From Microbacterium gorillae (lineage in GTDB: Bacteria; Actinomycetota; Actinomycetes; Actinomycetales; Microbacteriaceae): a stretch of 64,000 nt of DNA. A model generated the notes under the pieces. That model saw only the letters and a program-made list of their open reading frames with translations. It was not told the DNA's origin and searched no databases. The stretch covers positions 62,001 to 126,000 of the forward strand of contig NZ_LN648870.1 in NCBI RefSeq assembly GCF_000826185.2, given 5' to 3'. Positions 19,511-27,979 of this stretch are shown here, in pieces. A program made the translations under genes and the position numbers. The number at the start of each line of letters is the position of its first letter. The first letter of the stretch is position 1.

Positions 19511-19639
19511 CCGCCTTCGGGCTTACAACTTCACAGAATCGGGGGCTCTGCCTCCACTACACTGAAATCAATCCCCTGTAGCGAGCCGGTCGCAATCCAG
19601 TGCCCGGAATCTCTACACGAATGTCCTGAGGAGGACCCC

Positions 19640-20833
<1,194 letters not shown>

Positions 20834-20846
20834 GTTCTCTTACTCG

Positions 20847-20882
20847 CGAAGCGGGTCGGGCCTTCGGGTCCGGCCCGCTTCG
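20847..20882 (+). terminator. tuf terminator, bidirectional
   Basis: CGAAGCGGG (20847-20855) pairs with CCCGCTTCG (20874-20882), and inner bases extend the stem around a TTCG loop. It lies 14 nt after the tuf stop. Being palindromic, it could also serve genes reading toward tuf. Confidence 0.75.
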
Positions 20883-20899
20883 TGGTTCCCGGGAGCGCG

Positions 20900-21146
20900 T
20901 CAGCGCGCGCTGAGGGCGTTGCGGATCTGGTCGGCGAGCCAGGGGTAGGCGGTGCGGGCGAAGGCGCGGGCCAGGTGATGGCCGTCCGCGTAGACGATCG
21001 TGCCGCCGATGATCATGTGGCAGGTTCCGTCCGGACAGACGAGCTCCCACGGGTCGATGATCGTCGCGCCGGCGTCCCGTCGGTGTCGCGGGCGGCGACC
21101 GTGGCCCAGCGGTCCACCGTCTTCGGCGTCCAGGAGCAGGCGTCGT
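20900..21146 (-). pseudogene. Truncated C-terminal copy of the acyltransferase-SGNH gene
   Basis: Encodes the same C-terminal end as the intact gene at 24674-26713 (IDPWELVCPDGTC through YADGHHLARAF to the stop), but only about 80 codons remain and an 11-bp insertion near 21085 shifts the frame. Upstream of the break the sequence is unrelated. A GTG at about 21205, preceded by GGAGGCG, would fuse a short novel N-terminus to the acyltransferase frame, but the shift breaks that fusion. Not functional as an acyltransferase. Confidence 0.88.
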
Positions 21147-21207
21147 GGCTGGCCGACCCAGCCGAGGCCGCCGGATCGCCTGCGGCCCGTGAAGTGTGCT
21201 CGCTCAC

Positions 21208-21239
21208 GGTGGCGCCTCCCGCGAGGGAGGTGCGCCACC
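21208..21239. repeat. Long inverted repeat (hairpin) in the cassette
   Basis: GGTGGCGC (21208-21215) plus CTCCC pairs with GGGAG plus GCGCCACC (21232-21239) around GCGA, with a 2-nt bulge. That gives 13 base pairs. It could be a terminator for the minus-strand SDR operon (no T-run) or a structural site left from the donor molecule. Confidence 0.5.
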
Positions 21240-21367
21240 AGCACCCAAACCACGACGCGCACCAGCACGCCCCTGAACCCGCCGCCCATCGCCAAGCGCG
21301 GCACCCAATACCGCGCCCAATGCGCGGTCCTGTCGGCTCGGCACGGCCAGAAGGCCGTCCTGCGGCT

Positions 21368-21529
21368 CTACCGGCGACTGACCCGGAGCCGAGAATCATC
21401 CCGGCGCGGCGGTCGAAAGAGGCGCGCCCGAGTCAGATGGATCGCCTCACACAACTCCTGCGGCGTCCACGGATACGCAGGATCGCGGCGCATCACGTCG
21501 GCGGCCTCAACGACATGGCGATGCGTCAC
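21368..21529 (-). pseudogene. Short fragment resembling an AraC-type helix-turn-helix
   Basis: GTG 21529 opens 53 codons in the same frame as, and 18 nt after, the SDR stop. The peptide holds AADVMRRDPAYPWTPQELC and AIHLTRARLF, which has the pattern of the first half of an AraC-family DNA-binding domain, then becomes basic and stops. I treat it as a remnant; the assignment is weak. Confidence 0.25.
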
Positions 21530-21547
21530 GCCTCGTGCGCCTGTCGG

Positions 21548-22318
21548 TCATGCGGTCGCGCCTCCGTCGAGTACGAGATCGTGACCGACGACGAATCCAG
21601 AGGCGGGCGAGGCGAGCCAGAGCACGGTACTGGCGATCTCGTCCAGGCTCCCGACCCGGCCGATCGGGAGCGCCGTGGTGAGGCGTTGGTCGCGGCCGGC
21701 GATCGTCTCTCCGGGCCGGACGGACATGGGGGTGTCGATGGGGCCGGGGCTGATCGCGTTGATCCGAATGTTCTCGGAGATGTACTCCCGCGAGGCGGTA
21801 CGAGTCAGCGCGCTCACGGCTGCTTTGGTGGCGGCGTATGCGCCCATGCCGGGCCGAGTGGAGTGCGCGCCGATATTGGACGCGATGTTCACGATCACTC
21901 CGCCACCGGTGCGGCGGAGTTGGTTGATCTCGTGCTTCATCGACAGCCACACGCCGGTCAAGTTGGTCGCGACGATCCGGTCCCAATCGGCATCGTCGAG
22001 GTCCGCGACCGGGCCGGGCGCGTTGACCCCAGCGTTGTTGACCGCAATATCCAGCCGCCCGTGACGATCCACCACCTGCCGGATCAGATCGGAAACCTGC
22101 GCGGAGTCGGTCAGGTCGGCAGGGATCGCACTCCCGGAACCGCCTGACGCTTCGATCAGCCTGACGGTTTCGTGGAGTGGTTCGGGTCGGCGTCCGGTAA
22201 CTGCGACGGTCGCGCCGTACTGGACGAACGCGAGTGCGACGGCCCGGCCGATGCCGCTCCCGCCGCCAGTAACCAGCACCGTCTTGCCGTGAAAGCTATC
22301 TGCGTGGATCGTGGTCAT
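21548..22318 (-). CDS. Short-chain dehydrogenase/reductase (SDR)
   Basis: A 256-residue classical SDR, an NAD(P)-dependent oxidoreductase. The cofactor motif TGGGSGIG is near residue 17, NNAG near 93, the catalytic Ser in VNIASN, Tyr-x3-Lys in YAATK, and the C-terminal VVGHDLVLDGG. The substrate cannot be told. It overlaps the MFS gene by 4 nt (ATGA), so the two are coupled. The enzyme may modify the compound the exporter handles; that is inference. Confidence 0.92.
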   Translation of the reverse strand: MTTIHADSFHGKTVLVTGGGSGIGRAVALAFVQYGATVAVTGRRPEPLHETVRLIEASGGSGSAIPADLTDSAQVSDLIRQVVDRHGRLDIAVNNAGVNAPGPVADLDDADWDRIVATNLTGVWLSMKHEINQLRRTGGGVIVNIASNIGAHSTRPGMGAYAATKAAVSALTRTASREYISENIRINAISPGPIDTPMSVRPGETIAGRDQRLTTALPIGRVGSLDEIASTVLWLASPASGFVVGHDLVLDGGATA

Positions 22319-23751
22319 TGAAACTCCTTCTCAGCGGACTGATCCGGCCGGATAGTCCGGCGTGAACGGTTGATGGTTGGGATGAGCAGCGCCGTGGCGA
22401 GGCCCGCGACGGCAAGCAGAGCAACGGCCGCGGCTCGTAGCGCGGCGCTATATCCGTCCGCGACGGCTACCGGACTGCCAGTGGTGCCGGTGACAGCCGA
22501 GGCAAGGGTCACCAGGAGCGCGACGCCAACGGTCGGGCCGGTCTCCATCGCCAGATTCGTCAACCCGGCAACAGAGGCTGCGTCCCGCTGAGGCGGGTCG
22601 CTGACAGCCGTGACGGTTCCGGCCGCGAACGCGACCCCAGCCCCGGCAGGGAAGATCAGTAGCCCAGCCAAGATCGGCCCGGCATAGGTACTGCCGACGG
22701 CCAGAGCGCTGAGGAGCCCCAATCCAATCGCGGCGGCGGTGAGCCCCGCGATCAGGCTGGCTCGCGAGCCGAAACGGCGGAGCACCGTTCCAGCCGTGAC
22801 GGCGGTCAGGGCGAAGATGACGCCCAGCGGAGCGAGCCGCGCGGTGGTCCCCAGCGGGGGGCGATCTTGGACTTGCTGGAAGTACAGCGAGCAGAACAGC
22901 GACACTGCAGCGGTGGCCGCCGATGTGATCCAGATCGTCACCAGCCCCGCGACCCGGCATCGATTACGCAGCAGCGGCAAATCGACCAACGGGGTGACTG
23001 CCCGTCTCTCGATCACCACGAACCCCGTCAAAAGTACGAGTCCTGCGAGGACCGGGCCGGTCACTGATGGTGAGGTCCACGGACGGTCAGCGGTCTGGAT
23101 CAGCCCGTAGCTCAACGCGACGACCGCACAAGTGATCGCGGCAGCGCCAGCAATATCAAGGCGCGCATCTGTCCGTCGCCTGGGGGCCGAAGGTACGAGC
23201 AGCCAGGTCGCGATGAACTCGGCCGCTGCCGCCATACCGACAACCAGCAGGCACCAGCGCCACGAGACCACGCCGGTCAAGACACCACCAGCGAGAGTGC
23301 CGGTCATCGCGCCGACGCTGGCAAGCACGCCCCAGGTCGCGAGCGCCCGCCCGCGTGTCCGCTCGTCAGTGAAAAGAACCGGGAGCAGACCCATCGCGGC
23401 CGGTGCAGCGAGCGCGGCACCCACGCCTTGCAGGAGCCGGGCCGCGATCAAGACCCACCAGCCCGACGCCAGCCCACCAGCGAGCGATCCCGCCACGAGC
23501 ACCACCAGCCCGGCCAGCAGGCACCGGCGTAGTCCCCAGCGCTCACCGAGCCGTGCGCCAAGCAGCAACAGGCCGCTGAGCGAGAGCCCGTAGCCGGTGT
23601 TGACCAGGATCGCTTGCGCCTGATCCAACCCCAGCCCGCGGCGCAGGTCCGGCAGCGCGACCACGACGATCGTAATCGCCGCGATCAACGTCACCTGCAC
23701 CGCCGCGAGCACCGCGAACGCCACCCACCGCGACCCTGTGCGAACACCCAC
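22315..23751 (-). CDS. DHA2-type MFS drug exporter (14 TMS)
   Basis: From GTG 23751 the protein is 478 residues with about 14 hydrophobic helices. It has the motif-A-like GARLGERWGLRR and the antiporter motif-C region (VLASVGAMTGTLAGG), typical of proton-coupled multidrug efflux in the plasma membrane. The GTG and a TTG at 23757 lie immediately after a likely -10 (TAATAT) and the putative TetR operator, so the mRNA would be leaderless or nearly so. An upstream open extension overlapping tetR is not credible as coding. It sits between tetR and the SDR gene, which it overlaps by 4 nt. Expression is probably repressed by the adjacent TetR. Confidence 0.88.
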   Translation of the reverse strand: MGVRTGSRWVAFAVLAAVQVTLIAAITIVVVALPDLRRGLGLDQAQAILVNTGYGLSLSGLLLLGARLGERWGLRRCLLAGLVVLVAGSLAGGLASGWWVLIAARLLQGVGAALAAPAAMGLLPVLFTDERTRGRALATWGVLASVGAMTGTLAGGVLTGVVSWRWCLLVVGMAAAAEFIATWLLVPSAPRRRTDARLDIAGAAAITCAVVALSYGLIQTADRPWTSPSVTGPVLAGLVLLTGFVVIERRAVTPLVDLPLLRNRCRVAGLVTIWITSAATAAVSLFCSLYFQQVQDRPPLGTTARLAPLGVIFALTAVTAGTVLRRFGSRASLIAGLTAAAIGLGLLSALAVGSTYAGPILAGLLIFPAGAGVAFAAGTVTAVSDPPQRDAASVAGLTNLAMETGPTVGVALLVTLASAVTGTTGSPVAVADGYSAALRAAAVALLAVAGLATALLIPTINRSRRTIRPDQSAEKEFQ

Positions 23752-23755
23752 ATTC

Positions 23756-23778
23756 AAGAACGAACGATCTAATATTAG
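23756..23778 (-). promoter_or_regulatory. Putative TetR operator and -10 region of the MFS-SDR operon
   Basis: The site contains AGAACGAACGATCT followed by TAATATTA. AGA-x-CGAACGATC recurs upstream of tetR (24422-24442), and the core is partly palindromic. On the minus strand TAATAT could be the -10, so a bound repressor would cover the transcription start. Confidence 0.55.
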
Positions 23779-23815
23779 GGCATGAGAAGCCGCCGCCGAC
23801 CGACCTTCCATGCGA

Positions 23816-24400
23816 TCAGGCCCCGAGGACCAACGAGAACTGCGCGAGCGCGTCACGCACCAGCGGGAGGCTCGGGTCAGCCTTGCCGACGACCCGCAAG
23901 CCCTGAAGGAACACGACGACGAACCGCGCAAGCGCCCGAGGATCGCTCCCGCCTGGTAGCTCGCCTTCGGCCTTTGCGCGCGATAGCGCAGCGGTCAGCG
24001 CGACCTCCAAGGTCTGCCAGCTCGCTCGCACCCGCAGTGCCGCCTCATCATCACCCGGCAGCCGCTCCACCGCAGTGTTCACGACCAGGCAGCCCCGAGG
24101 CTGTTTATCAGCGATGATCTCCGCGCCGTACTCCGCAACGAACGCCCGCACCGCCGCCAGCGGAGACCCCGCCGCCGACAGACGCTCCACCACCACCGGG
24201 TCGCGGCGTTCCGTGTAACGATCGAGCGCCTTCAAGTACAACGAGTGCTTGTCCCCGAAAGTCGCATACAGACTCGCGCGCGCGACACCCAGCTCGTCCA
24301 CAAGGTCGGACATCGAGGTCGCCTCATAGCCTCGCTGCCAGAACAGCGACATCGCATCATCCAGGGCCTTGTCCGGGTCAAACTCCTTCGTGCGCGCCAT
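23816..24400 (-). CDS. TetR/AcrR-family repressor
   Basis: A 194-residue regulator. The N-terminal helix-turn-helix runs from FWQRGYEATSMSDLVDELG through RASLYATFGDKHSLY, and the C-terminal ligand-binding part has the phrase GCLVVNTAVE typical of one TetR subfamily. ATG 24400 (MARTKEFDPDKALDD) is the natural start; in-frame codons upstream are not typical of the family. It lies 64 nt before the MFS gene on the same strand, and both promoters carry the same motif, so it likely represses itself and the exporter and responds to the exported compound. Confidence 0.92.
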   Translation of the reverse strand: MARTKEFDPDKALDDAMSLFWQRGYEATSMSDLVDELGVARASLYATFGDKHSLYLKALDRYTERRDPVVVERLSAAGSPLAAVRAFVAEYGAEIIADKQPRGCLVVNTAVERLPGDDEAALRVRASWQTLEVALTAALSRAKAEGELPGGSDPRALARFVVVFLQGLRVVGKADPSLPLVRDALAQFSLVLGA

Positions 24401-24421
24401 ACCCCCAGCGTAGCCCAATAC

Positions 24422-24442
24422 AAGACCGAACGATCCAGTATC
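24422..24442 (-). promoter_or_regulatory. Putative TetR autoregulatory operator
   Basis: AGACCGAACGATCC shares CGAACGATC and the flanking AGA-x with the site before the MFS gene. It lies 22 nt from the tetR start codon. Two copies of the same uncommon octamer GAACGATC in just these two promoter positions support repressor binding. Confidence 0.5.
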
Positions 24443-24552
24443 TGCGTCTCGACCGACCAAACTGAGACACAGCGAACGGCGCTGCTGGCCAACGCGGTAA
24501 GCCCGACCTGAAACCACCACTTCGCTCACACGAAAAAATCATGGCCTCTCGC

Positions 24553-24607
24553 CCGTGAGGGTGGTCGTACGGTCGGTGCCGGTACCGTCACCAAGATCAT
24601 CAAGTAA
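24553..24607 (+). pseudogene. tuf 3'-terminal fragment
   Basis: The last 55 nt of tuf, including the stop codon, are duplicated here without the rest of the gene. No start or promoter serves it. It marks the right junction of the integrated cassette. Confidence 0.93.
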
Positions 24608-24620
24608 GTTCTCTTACTCG

Positions 24621-24656
24621 CGAAGCGGGTCGGGCCTTCGGGTCCGGCCCGCTTCG
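24621..24656 (-). terminator. Second copy of the tuf/acyltransferase terminator
   Basis: Identical to the hairpin at 20847-20882. Here it ends transcription of the acyltransferase gene reading leftward and insulates it from the cassette. Confidence 0.7.
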
Positions 24657-24673
24657 TGGTTCCCGGGAGCGCG

Positions 24674-26713
24674 TCAGCGCGCGCTGAGGGCGTTGCGGAT
24701 CTGGTCGGCGAGCCAGGGGTAGGCGGTGCGGGCGAAGGCGCGGGCCAGGTGATGGCCGTCCGCGTAGACGATCGTGCCGCCGATGATCATGTGGCAGGTT
24801 CCGTCCGGACAGACGAGCTCCCACGGGTCGATGATCGTCGCGCCGGCGTCCCGAGCGGCGACCGTGGCCCAGCGGTCCACCGCCTTCGGCGTCCAGGAGC
24901 AGGCGTCGTCGACGTCCTCCCGCTCGACGCACATGGGCGCCTTCTCCATCTGATCGATGTGCCCCCACTCATGCTGCGTGCCGGGCAGGTCGCGCATGAA
25001 GATGACCTGCTTGCCGGCGTCCTGAATCCGGCGCATGAGGTCTGCGGCGTGCTCCGGCGCCTCCTCGTGCTCCTCGAACCGGCCGGCCAGGATCACGGCG
25101 GAGGTCGTGGGGTCGCTCAGGATATCGTCGAAGGTGTCGTCCAACCACGAATCGCACGCGGACTTCTTCTCGTCCGCACCGTCGTACGGTGGCGAGAACG
25201 GGGAGCAGGAACCCCGGCTGTACACGCTGACCGACCAGCTGTTCTCGATCGCCGCCAGGGCCAGGGGGAGTGAATACTGGTCGGCGTGCGAGTCGCCGAC
25301 CAGGGCGAACCGCGCGGTGACGTCCGTGGGCTCGACGCCGAGTTCACAGTGCATCTCGGATCGCTGGCCGGTCTTCTTCCAGTTGCAGGCGACTTCGTCG
25401 GAGCTCTTCAACCCGTAGCTGTCGTTCAGCGTCACGGACGGCGCGACCGTGTCCGTGAGAGCGAACGGGTTCGTGCAGCTGTCGTGCGTCAACGCGAAGG
25501 CCCCGAAGCACGAGGACGGGTCGCGGGCGAGGTCGTTGGTCCGGGTGGACAGGGCGGCATCCCGGCTCTGCTGGACGGCGGAGGCCGGCACGGCGATCCC
25601 GAGCACGACGAGCATCGCGACCGCGGCGCCGGCGAAGGTCGGCAGGCGGCGCTTGAGCATGCCGGGAGCGTGGCGGATCGGGTCCTCCACGTACTTCTTC
25701 GTCAACCACGCCAGCAGCAGCGTCAGAGCCCCGATGAGGATGGCCAGGGGCCAACCGGGGCGCGTGCCCAGGATCGCGGTGGCGACGATGATCAGCGGCC
25801 AGTGCCACAGGTAGGCGCTGTAGCTGACGTCACCGACGAACTGGATCGGACGGGGGCTCGCCAGGCGCTGGGGCGCCCACGGATTCTCGTCCGGACCGCT
25901 CCAGAGCAGGTACGCGGTGGCCCCGACCGGCAGCAGAGCGATCCACCCGGGAAACGGGGTCGTGCCGGTGAACAGGACAGCGCAGGCGATCACGACCGCC
26001 AGCGCCACCCAGGAGGCGCCGGCACGCACCGGTGCCGGCATCCGGCCGGCGGCGGCCGGGAGCAGAGCGACGAGGCCGCCGAGCGCGAACTCCCACGCGC
26101 GCGTCGTGGTGATGAAGTACGCCGACGACGCCGAGGAAGCGGTGTGGACGACGGAATACGCGTACGACGCCGCGCAGACGATCACGAGAAGGGTGAGCAG
26201 CGCGGTCCGTGGCCGGGCGCGGAACCAGCGCCGACCGAGCCACACCGCCACGATGATCAGCAACGGCCAGATCACGTAGAACTGCTCTTCGACGGACAAC
26301 GACCAGTAGTGCTGGGCGATGGAGGGCGTGTTGTCCTCGGCCAGGTAATCGACCGAGTTGGCCGCGAGGAGCCAGTTGAGCACGTAGGTCGCGGCCCCGA
26401 TGATCTCGGCGTCATTCTGCGCCCGAGCCGTTCCCGGGAGGACGGTGATGACCGCGATGGCACTGACCGCGAGCACGAGGAGCGCGGCCGGCAGCAGGCG
26501 CCGCACGCGGCGGGCCCAGAACTCGACCGGCCGGATGCGGCCGTCCTTCTCCACCTGCCGCAGCAGATGCGAGGTGATGAGGTAGCCGGACACCACGAAG
26601 AAGACGTCCACGCCGATGTAACCGCCGGTGAGCGCCGCCGGGAACAGGTGGAACGCGACGACCAGCACCACTGCCAGCGCACGGAGTCCTTGAACGTCCA
26701 GTCGATGTCGCAT
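24674..26713 (-). CDS. Membrane acyltransferase with C-terminal SGNH domain (OafA-like)
   Basis: A 679-residue acyltransferase-3 protein that transfers acetyl or another acyl group to a surface glycan. Residues 1-380 hold about ten membrane helices with the N-terminal LDVQGLRALAVV, then VDVFFVVSGYLIT and WSLSVEEQFYVIWPL. The extracellular SGNH domain (about 430-679) has the catalytic Ser in GDSHADQ and a C-terminal pair in YADGHHL. It starts at ATG 26713. It converges on tuf across a shared terminator, an arrangement split by the cassette. It most likely decorates the polysaccharide made by the neighbouring genes. Confidence 0.92.
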   Translation of the reverse strand: MRHRLDVQGLRALAVVLVVAFHLFPAALTGGYIGVDVFFVVSGYLITSHLLRQVEKDGRIRPVEFWARRVRRLLPAALLVLAVSAIAVITVLPGTARAQNDAEIIGAATYVLNWLLAANSVDYLAEDNTPSIAQHYWSLSVEEQFYVIWPLLIIVAVWLGRRWFRARPRTALLTLLVIVCAASYAYSVVHTASSASSAYFITTTRAWEFALGGLVALLPAAAGRMPAPVRAGASWVALAVVIACAVLFTGTTPFPGWIALLPVGATAYLLWSGPDENPWAPQRLASPRPIQFVGDVSYSAYLWHWPLIIVATAILGTRPGWPLAILIGALTLLLAWLTKKYVEDPIRHAPGMLKRRLPTFAGAAVAMLVVLGIAVPASAVQQSRDAALSTRTNDLARDPSSCFGAFALTHDSCTNPFALTDTVAPSVTLNDSYGLKSSDEVACNWKKTGQRSEMHCELGVEPTDVTARFALVGDSHADQYSLPLALAAIENSWSVSVYSRGSCSPFSPPYDGADEKKSACDSWLDDTFDDILSDPTTSAVILAGRFEEHEEAPEHAADLMRRIQDAGKQVIFMRDLPGTQHEWGHIDQMEKAPMCVEREDVDDACSWTPKAVDRWATVAARDAGATIIDPWELVCPDGTCHMIIGGTIVYADGHHLARAFARTAYPWLADQIRNALSAR

Positions 26714-26807
26714 TGGGAGCCGACCCTACGCGATCAGGCTGAACGCCCTCGAATCGGCGCAGTCCCAGGTGTGGACTCTTATGCTTGCCGAGGCGATGGG
26801 AGGCGAT

Positions 26808-27347
26808 GTGACCGACGAGATGACGCGGTTGCTTCGGGGCGGACGAGCCCCCGCGGTTCGTCGACCCCCGAAGAGTCATCTGCGCGCGTGGGTGGCCGGC
26901 GTCGGCCTGCTCGCCTACCTCGGGGTGGTCCTCGCCGCCACTCTTTCGCCCACGCCCCTGGACAAGGGATACGGCGGCGCGATCGACAAGGTGCTGAGTG
27001 TGGGATACCGCAACGGCCTGCCGGCATGGTTCGGCTACGCCGAGCTCGAGTTCCTGGCGAACGTCGCGATGTTCATTCCCCTGGGGTTCCTCCTGGGACT
27101 GGTTCTGCCGCGCCGCGGGATCTGGGTGGGGATCCTGCTGCTTCCGGCGTTCTCCGCCGGCGTCGAGGCCTGCCAGGCGATGTTCCTGGCCGCGCGCTTC
27201 GCGACGATCGGGGACGTGATCGCGAACAGCATCGGCGGGTGGGTCGGGCTCCTGGCCGCGGTCATCATTCGCGCGCTCGTCTATGCTCGCGATCAGAAAG
27301 TCATCGCGCGGGCCCTGCACGATGCCCGGTTCGGGCCACCGCGCTGA
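26808..27347 (+). CDS. VanZ-like membrane protein (first of two)
   Basis: A 179-residue VanZ-family protein with about four helices. It has LGVVLAATLSPTPLDKG, the signature NVAMFIPLGFLLGL, and GDVIANSIGGWVG. VanZ itself raises teicoplanin resistance by an unknown mechanism; related proteins are widespread and uncharacterised. The start is GTG 26808, preceded by GGGAGG; in-frame ATGs at 26769, 26781 and 26796 are possible. A TATGCT box at 26780-26785 may be the -10. The next gene encodes a paralogue of exactly the same length. Confidence 0.82.
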   Translation: MTDEMTRLLRGGRAPAVRRPPKSHLRAWVAGVGLLAYLGVVLAATLSPTPLDKGYGGAIDKVLSVGYRNGLPAWFGYAELEFLANVAMFIPLGFLLGLVLPRRGIWVGILLLPAFSAGVEACQAMFLAARFATIGDVIANSIGGWVGLLAAVIIRALVYARDQKVIARALHDARFGPPR

Positions 27348-27432
27348 ACGCGCGCGGGTACGGTTGGTGAGCGTGGCCGACGCCCCGGCCTCCGGCCGGT
27401 GCGGGTCGGCTGCGCAGATGAGGGAGAGCAAC

Positions 27433-27972
27433 GTGTCCGACGGTGAGATCACGCCGTCCGCGACGGACCGCGACGGCGACGGGCCGCCGCGGAAGAGCCG
27501 GCTGCGCGTCGGGGTCTCCAGCGTTCTGCTGGTGATTCTGTCGGCCGTGATCCTGGCGATCACGCTGCGCCCCGTTCCGGTCACGGAAGGCAAGGGCGAA
27601 GCGATCACCAAGGTGCTCCAGGTCGCGCACCAGGCGGGAGCCGGCCGGGCGTTCGACTACGACGCGCTGGAGTTCACGGCGAACATCGTGATGTTCCTCC
27701 CCTTCGGATTCCTTGTGGCGCTGCTGCTGCCGTGGCGGCGGATCTGGGTGGCGCTGCTGCTGGTCACCGCCTTCTCCGGCGCGATCGAGCTGACCCAGAC
27801 GATCTTCCTCGCCCAGCGCTGGGGAACGTTCGAAGATCTCCTGGCGAACTCGATCGGCGGCTGGATCGGTGTCGCCGTGGCGGTCGTGCTGCGCGCGCTC
27901 GTCCGCCGACGCGACCGGCAGCTGCTCGCGCGGGCTGCCTACTTCGCCGAGCGCGGGGAACCGCTGCGCTGA
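27433..27972 (+). CDS. VanZ-like membrane protein (second of two)
   Basis: Another 179-residue VanZ-like protein, paralogous to the one before: LAITLRPVPVTEGKGEAI, NIVMFLPFGFLVAL, GTFEDLLANSIGGWIG. The start chosen is GTG 27433 with AGGGAG 6-7 nt upstream; ATG 27418 is possible. The 85-nt gap from its twin fits one operon formed by tandem duplication. It converges on the sugar transferase gene with 7 nt between stop codons. Confidence 0.82.
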   Translation: MSDGEITPSATDRDGDGPPRKSRLRVGVSSVLLVILSAVILAITLRPVPVTEGKGEAITKVLQVAHQAGAGRAFDYDALEFTANIVMFLPFGFLVALLLPWRRIWVALLLVTAFSGAIELTQTIFLAQRWGTFEDLLANSIGGWIGVAVAVVLRALVRRRDRQLLARAAYFAERGEPLR

Positions 27973-27979
27973 CGCGGCG

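Larger units (their letters stand above)
21147..21547. other. Non-coding or decayed segment inside the cassette
   Basis: No intact gene is supported in these 401 bp. It holds a strong hairpin (21208-21239) and, on the minus strand, a 53-codon fragment (21368-21529) right after the SDR gene. Overlapping open frames here on both strands lack any recognisable similarity. It probably represents decayed plasmid or mobile-element sequence brought in with the cassette. Confidence 0.5.
24553..24909. repeat. Right direct repeat (tuf 3' end, terminator, acyltransferase 3' end)
   Basis: This 357-bp copy of 20779-21146 lacks the 11-bp insertion. It joins cassette sequence (CTCTCGCC before it) to tuf codons on its left and runs into the intact acyltransferase gene on its right. 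Confidence 0.93.

Noticed and set aside
19511..19639. tuf promoter with TACACT at 19558-19563
   Set aside because: No acceptable -35 at 16-19 nt spacing; too weak to list as a feature.
21000..21584. Plus-strand open frame of 194 codons at the left junction of the cassette
   Set aside because: It reads antisense across the truncated acyltransferase, the decayed segment and the SDR end, with no similarity to any family.
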